A stretch of DNA of 64,000 bases from Seohaeicola_A nanhaiensis (lineage in GTDB: Bacteria; Pseudomonadota; Alphaproteobacteria; Rhodobacterales; Rhodobacteraceae). The DNA lies in NCBI RefSeq assembly GCF_042654245.1, contig NZ_JBHSGI010000024.1, positions 496,001-560,000 on the forward strand. The letters are read 5' to 3'. A model generated the notes under the pieces. It saw nothing but the letters and a program-made list of their open reading frames with translations, ran no database searches and was not told the DNA's origin. Below are positions 16,929 to 24,816 of the stretch, one piece after another. The position numbers and the translations under genes were made by a program. Positions within the stretch are counted from its first letter, which is position 1; the number at the start of each line of letters is the position of its first letter.

Positions 16929-18161
16929 ATGTCGAGACTGGTTCGCCTTGCCGATGCCGCCGCCCTGCCGTTCTGGCGCAGGCCGCTGACGCTGCTCTTC
17001 GTGATGGCCATCGGGATGCCGATCGCCTTTCACGCCTGGAACGCGCTACTGAACAACTTTGTCATCGAGGTCGCGAATTTCGACGGCGCCGATATCGGGC
17101 TTCTGCATTCGGTGCGCGAGATTCCGGGGTTTCTGGCGGTCGGGGTGATCGTCGTGCTGCTGGTGGTGCGCGAGCAGGTGCTGGCGATGATCTCGCTGAT
17201 GCTGCTGGGGGTGGCGACGGCGTTCACGGCCTGGTTCCCGTCGCTCGGCGGGCTGCTGTTCCTGACCTTCCTGTCCTCGGTCGGGTTCCATTATTACGAG
17301 ACGGTCAACCAGTCGCTGCAGCTGCAATGGCTGCCGAAAGGGCGGGCGCCGCAGATTCTAGGATGGATCCTGGGCGCGGCCTCGGCCAGCACGCTGGTGG
17401 TCTATGTGCTGATCGCGCTGACCTGGGAGACGTTCGGCCTGACCTACAACACCGTCTTCATGCTGTCGGGCGGGGCGACGGCGGCGATCGCGCTGTTCTG
17501 CCTGCTGGCCTATCCGCAGTTCGAGGCGCCGCATCCGCAGCTGAAGACCTTCGTGCTGCGCCGGCGCTACTGGCTGTATTACGCCTTGCAGTTCATGGCG
17601 GGCGCGCGGCGGCAGATCTTCATGGTCTTCGCCGGGTTCATGATGGTGGAGCACTTCGGGTTCGAGGTGCACGAGCTGACCGGGCTGTATATCGTCAACC
17701 TGCTGATCAACATGCTGGCGGCGCCCTTCATCGGGCGCGCGGTGGGGCGGTTCGGCGAGCGGCGGACGCTGATGGTGGAGTATTCCGGGCTGGCGATGGT
17801 CTTCCTGATGTATGGGGGCGTCTACTGGTTCGGCTGGGGCGTGGTTATGGCGGCGACGCTTTACGTGATCGACCATATCTTCTTTGCGATGGCGCTGGCG
17901 CTGAAGACCTATTTTCAGAAGATCGCCGATCCGGGAGACATTGCGCCGACGGCGGCGGTGGCTTTCACGATCAACCATATCGCCGCGGTCTTCCTGCCGG
18001 CGGCGCTGGGGCTGCTGTGGGTCGTCTCGCCTTCGGCGGTGTTCCTGCTGGCGGCGCTGATGGCGCTGACCTCGCTGGGGCTGGCGTTGCTGATCCCGCG
18101 CCATCCGGAGCCGGGACGCGAGACGATCTTCGCCGGGCTGATCGCCGAGCCCGCGGAGTGA
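16929..18161 (+). CDS. MFS transporter
   Basis: The 410-residue protein has about twelve membrane segments and no soluble domain. The N-terminal half contains LLHSVREIPGFLAVGVIVVLLVVREQ. The loop FIGRAVGRFGERRTLMVEY in the second half resembles the A-like MFS motif (GxxxDRxGRR). The substrate is unknown. It is divergent from the YeeE gene and its stop lies 10 nt before the MATE start, so these two transporters form an operon with prmA. Confidence 0.85.
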   Translation: MSRLVRLADAAALPFWRRPLTLLFVMAIGMPIAFHAWNALLNNFVIEVANFDGADIGLLHSVREIPGFLAVGVIVVLLVVREQVLAMISLMLLGVATAFTAWFPSLGGLLFLTFLSSVGFHYYETVNQSLQLQWLPKGRAPQILGWILGAASASTLVVYVLIALTWETFGLTYNTVFMLSGGATAAIALFCLLAYPQFEAPHPQLKTFVLRRRYWLYYALQFMAGARRQIFMVFAGFMMVEHFGFEVHELTGLYIVNLLINMLAAPFIGRAVGRFGERRTLMVEYSGLAMVFLMYGGVYWFGWGVVMAATLYVIDHIFFAMALALKTYFQKIADPGDIAPTAAVAFTINHIAAVFLPAALGLLWVVSPSAVFLLAALMALTSLGLALLIPRHPEPGRETIFAGLIAEPAE

Positions 18162-18171
18162 GGTGACACCC

Positions 18172-19560
18172 ATGCAGGGCCGTTTCGTCACCGGGTCCAC
18201 CATGGGCCATATCGTGCGGATGACGATGACGGGGACGCTGGGGATCACCTTCGTCTTCCTGGTCGACGCGGCGAACCTGTTCTGGATTTCGCAACTGGGA
18301 GACCCGCGGCTGGTCGCGGCCATCGGCTTTGCCTTTGCGATCCAGTTCTTTTCGGTCTCGATCGGGATCGGGTTGATGATCGGGGCGATTGCGCTGATCT
18401 CGCACGGAATCGGGGCGGGGCAGCGCGAGTTGGCGCGGCATCGGGCAAGCGGAGCGGCGGTGATCGCCTGCCTGATCCAGGCGGTGGTCGCGGTGCTGAT
18501 CGTCAGCTTTCGCCACCAGATCGTCGATGCGACCGGGGCGAGCGGCGAGACGGCACGGCTGGCGGCGCGCTATCTGGCGATGTCGGTGCCGTCGCTGCCG
18601 ATCATGGCTGTGGCGATGATCGCCAACGGATCGCTGCGGGCGCATGGCGATGGGGCGCGGTCGATGGTGGTCACGCTGACCTCGGGCGGGGTGGCGATGG
18701 TGGTGGATCCGCTGATGATCTACAGCCTGGGCATGGGGCTGGACGGCGCGGCGCTGGGCGTCGTGGTGTCGCGCTGCGTGATGCTGCTGATGGCGCTGCG
18801 GTTCGCGGTCTGGACGCATGACCTGCTGGCGCGGCCGCGCCTGAGCGACCTGCGCGAGACGCTGGCGCCCTATATGACCATCGCCTTTCCGGCGATCCTG
18901 ACGCAGCTGTCCACGCCGGTGGGCAATTACCTGATGACCCATGTGATGGCGCAGTTCGGCGACGATGCGGTGGCGGCCTGGGCTGTGGTCGGGCGGATGA
19001 CGGTGCTGGCCTTTGGCGGGGTGATGTCGCTGTCGGGCGCCATCGGCGGCATTTTCGGGCAGAACTGGGGCGCGCATCAGTATGGCCGGCTGCGGCTGGT
19101 CTATCGCGACGCGATCCTGTTCGGGCTGGTCTATACGCTGGTGACCTGGGGGCTGCTGGTGCTGGCCGGGCCCGCGGTGAGCGCGGGATTCGCGCTGAGC
19201 CCGCAGGGGGCGGAGGTGCTGCGCGCCTTTACCCATGTGGGGGCGGGCGGGTTCATCTTTGCCGGCGCGCTCTTCGTGTCGAACGCGGCCTTCAACGCGC
19301 TGGGCAAGCCGGCGCGGTCGACCCTGACCAACTGGGTGCGCGACGGGGTGCTGACGCTGCCGCTGGCGCTGTGGCTGGCGGGCGCCTTCGGCGCCTCGGG
19401 CGTGATCTATGCCCAGGCGGCGGCGAGCTTTGCCGTGGGGACGCTGGCGGCCTGGTGGGGCTGGCGCTTTGTGCGCGGCTTTGGCGCGGATGTGCCGGGG
19501 CCGGTTGATCTTCCGCCCACGCGGCCCTATCCGCATGTGGACCGTTTCCGGAGACGCTGA
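18172..19560 (+). CDS. MATE family efflux transporter
   Basis: The 462-residue protein has twelve predicted membrane segments in two homologous halves. It shows MATE-typical stretches such as SLPIMAVAMIANGSLRAHGD and AWAVVGRMTVLAFGGVMSLSGAIGGIFGQNWGA. Members export cationic drugs or metabolites by Na+ or H+ antiport; the substrate here is unknown. ATG 18172 is preceded by GAGTGAGG at good spacing; GTG 18163 is an in-frame alternative. Its TGA overlaps the ATG of prmA by one base. Confidence 0.88.
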   Translation: MQGRFVTGSTMGHIVRMTMTGTLGITFVFLVDAANLFWISQLGDPRLVAAIGFAFAIQFFSVSIGIGLMIGAIALISHGIGAGQRELARHRASGAAVIACLIQAVVAVLIVSFRHQIVDATGASGETARLAARYLAMSVPSLPIMAVAMIANGSLRAHGDGARSMVVTLTSGGVAMVVDPLMIYSLGMGLDGAALGVVVSRCVMLLMALRFAVWTHDLLARPRLSDLRETLAPYMTIAFPAILTQLSTPVGNYLMTHVMAQFGDDAVAAWAVVGRMTVLAFGGVMSLSGAIGGIFGQNWGAHQYGRLRLVYRDAILFGLVYTLVTWGLLVLAGPAVSAGFALSPQGAEVLRAFTHVGAGGFIFAGALFVSNAAFNALGKPARSTLTNWVRDGVLTLPLALWLAGAFGASGVIYAQAAASFAVGTLAAWWGWRFVRGFGADVPGPVDLPPTRPYPHVDRFRRR

Positions 19561-20438
19561 TGACCACGACCTATACCGCGCTGACGACCCTGACCGGCAA
19601 GGCCCCCGCCGAGGCGCTGGGCGAGGCGATGGAGGCGCTGACTCCCGAGCCGACCGGCGTCGGGGTCTTCGAGATGGAGGATGGCTCGGGCCTGTGGGAG
19701 GTCGGCGGCTATTTCACCGAGGCGCCCGACGAGATCGCGCTCGCGCTGCTGGCGGCGGCGCATGGGGCAAAGCCCTTCACCGTGTCGGAAGTGCCCGAGA
19801 CCGATTGGGTGGCGCATGTCCGGCGCGAGCTGGCGCCGGTGGTGGCGGGGCGGTTCTTTGTCTACGGCAGCCATGACGCCGACAAGGTGCCCGCCGACGC
19901 GGTGCCGCTGCTGATCGAGGCGGCGATGGCCTTTGGCACCGGGCACCATGGCACGACACTGGGCTGTCTCAAGGCGCTGGACAAGCTGGCGGGCGAGGGG
20001 TTCGCGCCGGGCGCGGTGGCCGATATCGGTTGCGGCACGGCGGTGCTGGCGATGGCGGCGGCGCGGGTCTGGCCGGACGCGACGGTGGTGGCGAGCGATA
20101 TCGACCCGGTGGCGGTCGAGGTCGCGGTGTCGAACCTGCGCGCGAACGGGATGGAGGGCGCGGTGGAGTGCCTGGAGGCCGCCGGGTTCGGCCATCCCGG
20201 CCTGAGCGCGGCGGCGCCCTACGATCTGATCTTCGCCAATATCCTGAAGGGGCCGCTGATCGCCCTGGCGCCCGACCTTGCGGCGAATCTGCGCCCGGGC
20301 GGGATCGTGATTCTGTCGGGGATTCTGGCCGATCAGGCGGATGAGGTCGCCGGGCATTATTCCGATGCGGGGATCAATCCACTGGAGCGCGGGCAGATTG
20401 GCGACTGGATCACGCTTGTGGGCCAGAAAAACGCCTGA
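19560..20438 (+). CDS. prmA: Ribosomal protein L11 methyltransferase
   Basis: The 292-residue protein has an N-terminal L11-recognition region and a class I SAM methyltransferase fold. It shows FGTGHHGTT, the SAM-binding loop VADIGCGTAVLAMAA, the acidic strand end VVASDIDPVAVEVA, and the motif YDLIFANIL (N-P-P-like catalytic motif in the form NIL, as in PrmA). It trimethylates L11 on amino groups. It is directly coupled to the MATE gene (TGATG). Confidence 0.93.
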   Translation: MTTTYTALTTLTGKAPAEALGEAMEALTPEPTGVGVFEMEDGSGLWEVGGYFTEAPDEIALALLAAAHGAKPFTVSEVPETDWVAHVRRELAPVVAGRFFVYGSHDADKVPADAVPLLIEAAMAFGTGHHGTTLGCLKALDKLAGEGFAPGAVADIGCGTAVLAMAAARVWPDATVVASDIDPVAVEVAVSNLRANGMEGAVECLEAAGFGHPGLSAAAPYDLIFANILKGPLIALAPDLAANLRPGGIVILSGILADQADEVAGHYSDAGINPLERGQIGDWITLVGQKNA

Positions 20439-20542
20439 TCCCGGCTCGATTCCGACCCGCTGAAGGGGTTTTGCCGTATTCTGGCCGAAATCCCTCTTTA
20501 TCTCACGCTATCCGCTGGGGGGATGAGCGAAGAGAGCGCAAG

Positions 20543-20887
20543 ATGAGTTCTGGTCACTTGGAATTCGAATCCCGCATCCGCCGCCTGCTGCGCAAGCACA
20601 CGGCCATGACCCAAGGCTATACCACCCGAATGCGGCCCGACGGATTGATCGTCGCCTATCCGCGCCGCGCGCCGCGGCCGCTTTCGGGGCGGGCCATCGT
20701 GATGTTTCTCGGGGCCTTCGTGCTGTTCAAGGGCGTCATGGTCGTGAACCTGGGGCCTGTCGCCTATGACGAGAAGGTCGACCGGCTGGGCCAGGGCAGT
20801 CTGGTGGAACAGGCCGGCGCCTTTGCCATGCAGGCCGATCCGCTGACCGCGCTGGTGGCGCAAAAGCTGGAAACCGTGCTGAGGTAA
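20543..20887 (+). CDS. Small single-span membrane protein of unknown function
   Basis: The protein has 114 residues with a basic N-terminal segment (ESRIRRLLRKHTAMTQGYTTRMRPDGLIVAYPRR) and one hydrophobic helix (about 50-68, AIVMFLGAFVLFKGVMVVNLG). A hydrophilic C-terminal tail would lie in the periplasm. It looks like an inner-membrane protein conserved in Rhodobacteraceae, but I cannot name a family. ATG 20543 with a GAGAG purine stretch is preferred over an upstream Met at 20471, whose leader is not protein-like. Confidence 0.7.
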   Translation: MSSGHLEFESRIRRLLRKHTAMTQGYTTRMRPDGLIVAYPRRAPRPLSGRAIVMFLGAFVLFKGVMVVNLGPVAYDEKVDRLGQGSLVEQAGAFAMQADPLTALVAQKLETVLR

Positions 20888-20970
20888 GCATGTCCGTGTC
20901 GATGGAGAGGGTGTTGTCTGCCCGAAGGGCGAACGGTAGTGTCGCTGTTGACGTCGGGCAAAGGGCAGAC

Positions 20971-21438
20971 ATGACCATTCGATCAGCAGAGCCCGGCGAT
21001 GCCGCCGGGATGGGCCGCGTCGCGCGCGAGATCGCGGCTGCGACAGGGCGCACGCGACCCTGCGGCGTGGACTACATGCTGAGCCACTATATCCACCATC
21101 CCGACCGGATCCTTTGCTCGGTCGCGGTGGATGCCGATGGCACGATCCTGGGATTCCAGTCGCTGAAGCTGGCACCGGCCGGCAATTCCAATGGCGTGGC
21201 GGAGGGTTGGGGCATGATCGGCACTCATATCAGCCCGCAGGCGGCGCGCCGGGGCATCGGCAAGGCGCTGTTCGCCGAGACGCTGGCCGCGGCCCGGCAG
21301 GCGGGGGTGGAGCGGATCGATGCGACCATCGGCGCGGCGAATATCGGGGGGCTGGCCTATTACGAGGCGATGGGGTTCCGGACCTACCGGGGGAACCAGA
21401 GCGCGGTCTGCAAGGTGTTCGAGGTGGGCGCGGCCTAG
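20971..21438 (+). CDS. GNAT family N-acetyltransferase
   Basis: The 155-residue protein has the GNAT fold order: an N-terminal strand (MTIRSAEPGDAAGMGRVAREI), the acetyl-CoA-binding loop in ISPQAARRGIGKALFAETL (R/QxxGxG/A, about 89-107), and the C-terminal NIGGLAYYEAMGFRTY that completes the fold. The substrate is unknown. ATG 20971 has AAAGGG upstream. Its TAG shares CTAG with the stop of the opposite-strand DUF2200 gene. Confidence 0.85.
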   Translation: MTIRSAEPGDAAGMGRVAREIAAATGRTRPCGVDYMLSHYIHHPDRILCSVAVDADGTILGFQSLKLAPAGNSNGVAEGWGMIGTHISPQAARRGIGKALFAETLAAARQAGVERIDATIGAANIGGLAYYEAMGFRTYRGNQSAVCKVFEVGAA

Positions 21439-21788
21439 GGTCTGCGCAGGATCTTCTCCATCGCCTTGCCCCTGGCCAGTTCGTCGATCAGCTTGTCGAG
21501 ATAGCGGATTTCGCGCATCAGCGGGTCTTCGATCTCTTCCACCCTGACGCCGCAGACCACACCCTTGATCAGGGCGCGGTCGGGGTTCAGCGCGGGGGCT
21601 TCGGCGAAGAAGGTTTCGAAATCGGTCTTGTCGGCGATGCGGGCCGCGATCTCTGCGTCGCTGTAGCCGGTGAGCCACCGCAGGATTTCGTCCACCTCGG
21701 CCCGGGTACGGCCCTTGCGTTCGGCCTTGGTGACGTAAAGCGCATAGACCGAGCCGAAACTGGTCGTGAAGATGCGATGCTTGGTCAT
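21435..21788 (-). CDS. DUF2200 family protein
   Basis: The 117-residue protein has the N terminus HRIFTTSFGSVYALYVTKAERKGRT and a central WLTGYS motif, which define DUF2200. The family is widespread, cytoplasmic and of unknown function; it is sometimes linked to nucleoside or stress genes, but nothing nearby supports a role. It is convergent with the GNAT gene (stops overlap) and lies downstream of the DUF1127 gene and its terminator. Confidence 0.85.
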   Translation of the reverse strand: MTKHRIFTTSFGSVYALYVTKAERKGRTRAEVDEILRWLTGYSDAEIAARIADKTDFETFFAEAPALNPDRALIKGVVCGVRVEEIEDPLMREIRYLDKLIDELARGKAMEKILRRP

Positions 21789-21854
21789 GCCGCCGTCCTC
21801 CTGCGTGTTGAGATAGCACGGATGGGGAACGGGGCGAGCGAGACTTGAAAAAGG

Positions 21855-21930
21855 AAAACGCCGGTGTGACCGCAGCCACCCGGCGTTTTTCTCTGTCCCG
21901 ATCCGGGCCGGCGGACGGTGCCGCCGTCCG
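21855..21930 (-). terminator. Two stem-loops in the DUF1127 3-prime region, the second a terminator
   Basis: In the minus direction, CGGACGG/CCGTCCG (21930-21912, 5-nt loop) is followed by a hairpin with AAAACGCCGG and CCGGCGTTTT arms (21889-21855). Beyond it lies CCTTTTT. The second element would stop DUF1127 transcripts. It also has T5 on the plus side, so it can act in both directions. Confidence 0.75.
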
Positions 21931-21931
21931 G

Positions 21932-22150
21932 TCAGAAGCGGGTGCGGCGTTCGATCACCAGATCGATGTCGCCACGCACGAGGCCGATGTCCTCGAGTTC
22001 GCGGTCGCTGAGCGCGGAGAGCGCGTTGCGGGTCACGCGGGCGTCGTTCCAGTCGCGGAGCGTCGCATAGAGATTGGCGATATGTGCGCCGACATGGCCA
22101 GCAAAGCTTTGCAGGCCATAGGAGGTGCGGGAAGTGTCGTATGCAGCCAT
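21932..22150 (-). CDS. DUF1127 family small protein
   Basis: The 72-residue protein has the C-terminal DUF1127 module LSALSDRELEDIGLVRGDIDLVIE preceded by a helix (IANLYATLRDWNDARVTRNA). Small DUF1127 proteins in Rhodobacter are stress-induced and have been tied to RNA turnover; others link to phosphate or C1 metabolism. This one has its own promoter region and a two-hairpin 3-prime end, so it is likely transcribed as a short independent message. Confidence 0.88.
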   Translation of the reverse strand: MAAYDTSRTSYGLQSFAGHVGAHIANLYATLRDWNDARVTRNALSALSDRELEDIGLVRGDIDLVIERRTRF

Positions 22151-22499
22151 TGTCCTAGGTCCTTGTCAATTGTGTGCGAATGATCTCGCTCGGAGCGGCA
22201 CATATGCCTGTGCGGATTGCCCGGCAAGTAGGCAATTTGCATAGGAAACATGCAGTTTGTGCATGGCTGGTCGATTGTGATAATTTACCTATTTTTCAGT
22301 GTGTTAAGGGGCGTTTCATGTGTTCCGTTAGATAAATTCAATAGCGGAAACGGCCCTGTTGATATGTCGGAAATGCCACAGTGGTCGCCCCTGTCGCGGG
22401 AAGCGTCGCTTTCGTCCCGCCGCCAAAAGCCTTGGCCAATGTTCGCCTTTCGTGCTAGTGCTGTTTCAAAGCGAATTGTCGCGAAAAAACGGGCAGACC
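22151..22499. other. 349-bp AT-richer divergent intergenic region (DUF1127 / ruvC)
   Basis: No protein gene is evident. The region is much less GC-rich than its surroundings and must carry promoters for both flanking genes. It contains the TGCAT cluster at 22238-22264 and a possible plus-strand promoter, TTGTGC (22257-22262), 18-nt spacer, TAATTT (22281-22286). From there ruvC would have a leader of about 200 nt. Confidence 0.6.
22238..22264. promoter_or_regulatory. TGCAT-N7-ATGCA-N5-TGCAT motif cluster
   Basis: TGCAT (22238-22242), ATGCA (22250-22254) and TGCAT (22260-22264) form two overlapping perfect inverted repeats upstream of both DUF1127 and ruvC. The layout is typical of a dimeric regulator site; the regulator is not identified. 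Confidence 0.45.
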
Positions 22500-22994
22500 A
22501 TGCGGATACTGGGGATCGATCCGGGGCTGAGAACCCTCGGCTGGGGCGTGATCGACGTCGACGGGCCACGGATGGTGCATGTCGCGAACGGGCTTTGCCC
22601 CTCGGAGGGCGACACGCTGGGTGCGCGGCTTCTGTCGATCTTCGAGCAGCTGGGGACCGTGCTGCGGACCCATGCACCCGATGCGGCGTCGATCGAGCAG
22701 ACCTTCGTCAACAAGGATGGCGCCGGCACGCTGAAGCTGGGGCAGGCGCGGGGCGTGGCGCTCTTGGCGCTGGCGCGGGCCGGGCTGTCGATCGGGGAAT
22801 ATGCGCCCAATACGGTCAAGAAGACGGTGGTGGGCGTGGGCCATGCGGACAAGGTGCAGGTGATGCATATGGTGCGCCTGCAGCTGCCGGGGTGCAATCC
22901 GGCGGGTCCGGATGCCGCAGACGCGCTGGCGCTGGCGATCTGCCACGCGCATCACGGGTTCAACCGGATGCGTCCGGCCGGAGCCGTGGCATGA
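22500..22994 (+). CDS. ruvC: Holliday junction endonuclease RuvC
   Basis: The 164-residue protein keeps all four catalytic acids at the same positions as the Escherichia coli enzyme: Asp7 (GIDPGL), Glu66 (SIEQTFV), Asp138 and Asp141 (PDAADALA). It cleaves Holliday junctions symmetrically as a dimer. ATG 22500 fixes this numbering. The TGA overlaps the ruvA ATG by 4 nt, giving a ruvCAB operon. Confidence 0.96.
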   Translation: MRILGIDPGLRTLGWGVIDVDGPRMVHVANGLCPSEGDTLGARLLSIFEQLGTVLRTHAPDAASIEQTFVNKDGAGTLKLGQARGVALLALARAGLSIGEYAPNTVKKTVVGVGHADKVQVMHMVRLQLPGCNPAGPDAADALALAICHAHHGFNRMRPAGAVA

Positions 22995-23671
22995 TCGGCC
23001 GGCTGCGCGGGCGGCTCGACTATCGCACCGCCGATCACGTGCTGATCGACGTGAACGGCGTCGGCTATATCGTTCATGTTTCCGAGCGCACGCTGGCCGA
23101 GCTGCCGGGGCCGGGGGGCGTGGTGTCGCTTTATACCGATCTGGTGGTGCGCGAGGACAACTGGCAGCTGTTCGGCTTCCTGTCGCTTGTGGAAAAGGAA
23201 TGGCACCGCCTGCTGATGAGCGTGCAGGGCGTCGGCGCGAAGGTGTCGCTGGCGATCCTGGGCGCGCTGGGGCCGGACGGGGTGAGCCGGGCCATCGCGC
23301 TGGGCGACTGGGCCTCGGTCAAGGCGGCCAAGGGGGTCGGGCCGAAGACGGCGCAGCGCATCGTGATGGAACTCAAGGACAAGGCGCCGGCGGTGATGGC
23401 GATGGGCGGGATCGCGGGCGGCGCGCTCGCGGACCGGGGTGAGGTGCTGGAGAACGAGGCTGCGTCGACCCCGGCTGGCGCGACCGCCCGCGCCACGGCG
23501 CCGTCCGGCAACGGGGCGGCCGTCGCGGATGCGCTGTCGGCCCTGGGCAACCTTGGCTATGGCCCGGGCGATGCCGCCTCGGCGGTGGCGCAGGCGGCGG
23601 GCAGCGCGCCCGAAGCGGATGCGGCCACGCTGATCCGCGCCGCGCTGAAGCTGCTGGCGCCGAAGGGATAA
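22991..23671 (+). CDS. ruvA: Holliday junction branch migration subunit RuvA
   Basis: The 226-residue protein has the N-terminal OB-fold (MIGRLRGRLDYRTADHVLIDVNGVGYIVHV) and tandem helix-hairpin-helix motifs (SVQGVGAKVSLAILGALG and AAKGVGPKTAQRIVMELKDK). After an Ala/Gly/Thr-rich linker comes the C-terminal domain III (ADALSALGNLGYGPGDAASAV) that contacts RuvB. It binds Holliday junctions as a tetramer. It is coupled to ruvC and lies 3 nt from ruvB. Confidence 0.96.
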   Translation: MIGRLRGRLDYRTADHVLIDVNGVGYIVHVSERTLAELPGPGGVVSLYTDLVVREDNWQLFGFLSLVEKEWHRLLMSVQGVGAKVSLAILGALGPDGVSRAIALGDWASVKAAKGVGPKTAQRIVMELKDKAPAVMAMGGIAGGALADRGEVLENEAASTPAGATARATAPSGNGAAVADALSALGNLGYGPGDAASAVAQAAGSAPEADAATLIRAALKLLAPKG

Positions 23672-23674
23672 CCG

Positions 23675-24700
23675 ATGGCCACGCCCGACCCCACCCTGCG
23701 CCCCGAGCCGCTGCCCGAGGATCACGACCGCGCGCTGCGCCCGCAGATGCTGTCCGAGTTCATCGGTCAGGCCGAGGCTCGGGCGAACCTTCGGGTCTTC
23801 CTGCAATCGGCCCGGCAGCGGGGCGAGGCGATGGACCACACGCTGTTCCACGGTCCGCCGGGTCTGGGGAAGACCACGCTGGCGCAGATCATGGCGCGCG
23901 AGCTGGGGGTCAATTTCCGCATGACCTCCGGGCCGGTGCTGGCCCGGGCGGGCGACCTGGCGGCGATCCTGACCAATCTCGAAGCGCGCGACGTGCTGTT
24001 CATCGACGAGATCCACCGGATGAACCCCGCGGTGGAAGAGGTGCTCTACCCGGCGCTGGAGGACTTCGAGCTGGATCTGGTGATCGGCGAGGGGCCGGCG
24101 GCGCGCACGATGCGGATCGAGCTGCAGCCCTTCACGCTGGTGGGCGCGACGACCCGGATGGGGCTGCTGACGACGCCGCTGCGCGACCGCTTCGGCATTC
24201 CGGTGCGGCTGCAGTTCTATACCGTGGACGAGCTGCACGAGATCGTCAGCCGCAATGCGCGGCTGATGGGGGTGCCGGCCGACCCGGAAGGCACGCGCGA
24301 GATCGCGCGGCGCGCGCGGGGAACGCCACGGATTGCCGGGCGGCTGCTGCGGCGGGTGGTGGACTTTGCGGTGGTCGAGGGCGACGGTACCATCAGCCGC
24401 GCCCTGGCCGACAGCGCGCTGACCCGGCTGGGGGTCGATCACATGGGGCTCGACGGCGCCGACCGGCGCTATTTGCAACTGATCGCGGAAAGCTATCAGG
24501 GCGGGCCTGTGGGCATCGAAACGCTCTCGGCGGCGCTGAGCGAAAGCCGCGATGCGCTGGAAGAGGTGATCGAGCCCTATCTGCTGCAGCAGGGGCTGAT
24601 CCAGCGCACGCCGCGCGGGCGGATGCTGACGCAGGGTGCCTGGACACACCTCGGACTCGAGGCGCCGCGCCCCTCGGGGCAGTCCGACCTCTTCGGCTGA
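23675..24700 (+). CDS. ruvB: Holliday junction branch migration helicase RuvB
   Basis: The 341-residue AAA+ ATPase has Walker A GPPGLGKTT near residue 60, Walker B VLFIDEIHRMNPAVEE, sensor 1 LVGATTRMGLLTTPLRDRFG with its arginine finger, and a C-terminal winged-helix domain (QGLIQRTPRGRMLT). It drives branch migration as a hexamer on RuvA. The ruvCAB order is complete, and the operon ends before repeat-like hairpins. Confidence 0.97.
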   Translation: MATPDPTLRPEPLPEDHDRALRPQMLSEFIGQAEARANLRVFLQSARQRGEAMDHTLFHGPPGLGKTTLAQIMARELGVNFRMTSGPVLARAGDLAAILTNLEARDVLFIDEIHRMNPAVEEVLYPALEDFELDLVIGEGPAARTMRIELQPFTLVGATTRMGLLTTPLRDRFGIPVRLQFYTVDELHEIVSRNARLMGVPADPEGTREIARRARGTPRIAGRLLRRVVDFAVVEGDGTISRALADSALTRLGVDHMGLDGADRRYLQLIAESYQGGPVGIETLSAALSESRDALEEVIEPYLLQQGLIQRTPRGRMLTQGAWTHLGLEAPRPSGQSDLFG

Positions 24701-24717
24701 AGCGCCACACCGCCCCT

Positions 24718-24740
24718 CTTCTCTGGTTTCCAAATACCTC
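24718..24740 (+). repeat. Intergenic repeat CTTCTCTGGTT-N3-AAATACCTC, copy 1
   Basis: This 23-nt sequence follows ruvB and matches 20 of 23 positions of the inverted copy at 41271-41293, the difference being a 3-nt block (TCC versus GAA). I recall similar sequence in intergenic regions of other Rhodobacteraceae. Here it is followed by two back-to-back hairpins. Confidence 0.65.
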
Positions 24741-24749
24741 AGGGGTGAA

Positions 24750-24781
24750 TTGGCCGCAGGCCAAGAGGGGGCGGAGCCCCC
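24750..24781 (+). terminator. Back-to-back hairpins after ruvB
   Basis: TTGGCC-GCA-GGCCAA (24750-24764) is followed by GGGGGC-GGA-GCCCCC (24767-24781). They lie between the convergent ruvB and RND genes without a strong T-run. A terminator or a structural part of the adjacent repeat element is possible. Confidence 0.5.
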
Positions 24782-24816
24782 ATCGCGACCGTTGCGGCCG
24801 CGCGTGGACGCCGGGG

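Noticed and set aside
20560..20580. tRNA-like T-arm sequence TTCGAATCC
   Set aside because: It lies inside the coding frame of a membrane protein and no cloverleaf can be drawn around it.
21855..21930. A CcsR-like small RNA downstream of the DUF1127 gene, as known from Rhodobacter
   Set aside because: Two stem-loops are present, but neither loop carries the CCUCC-type anti-Shine-Dalgarno sequence that defines those RNAs.
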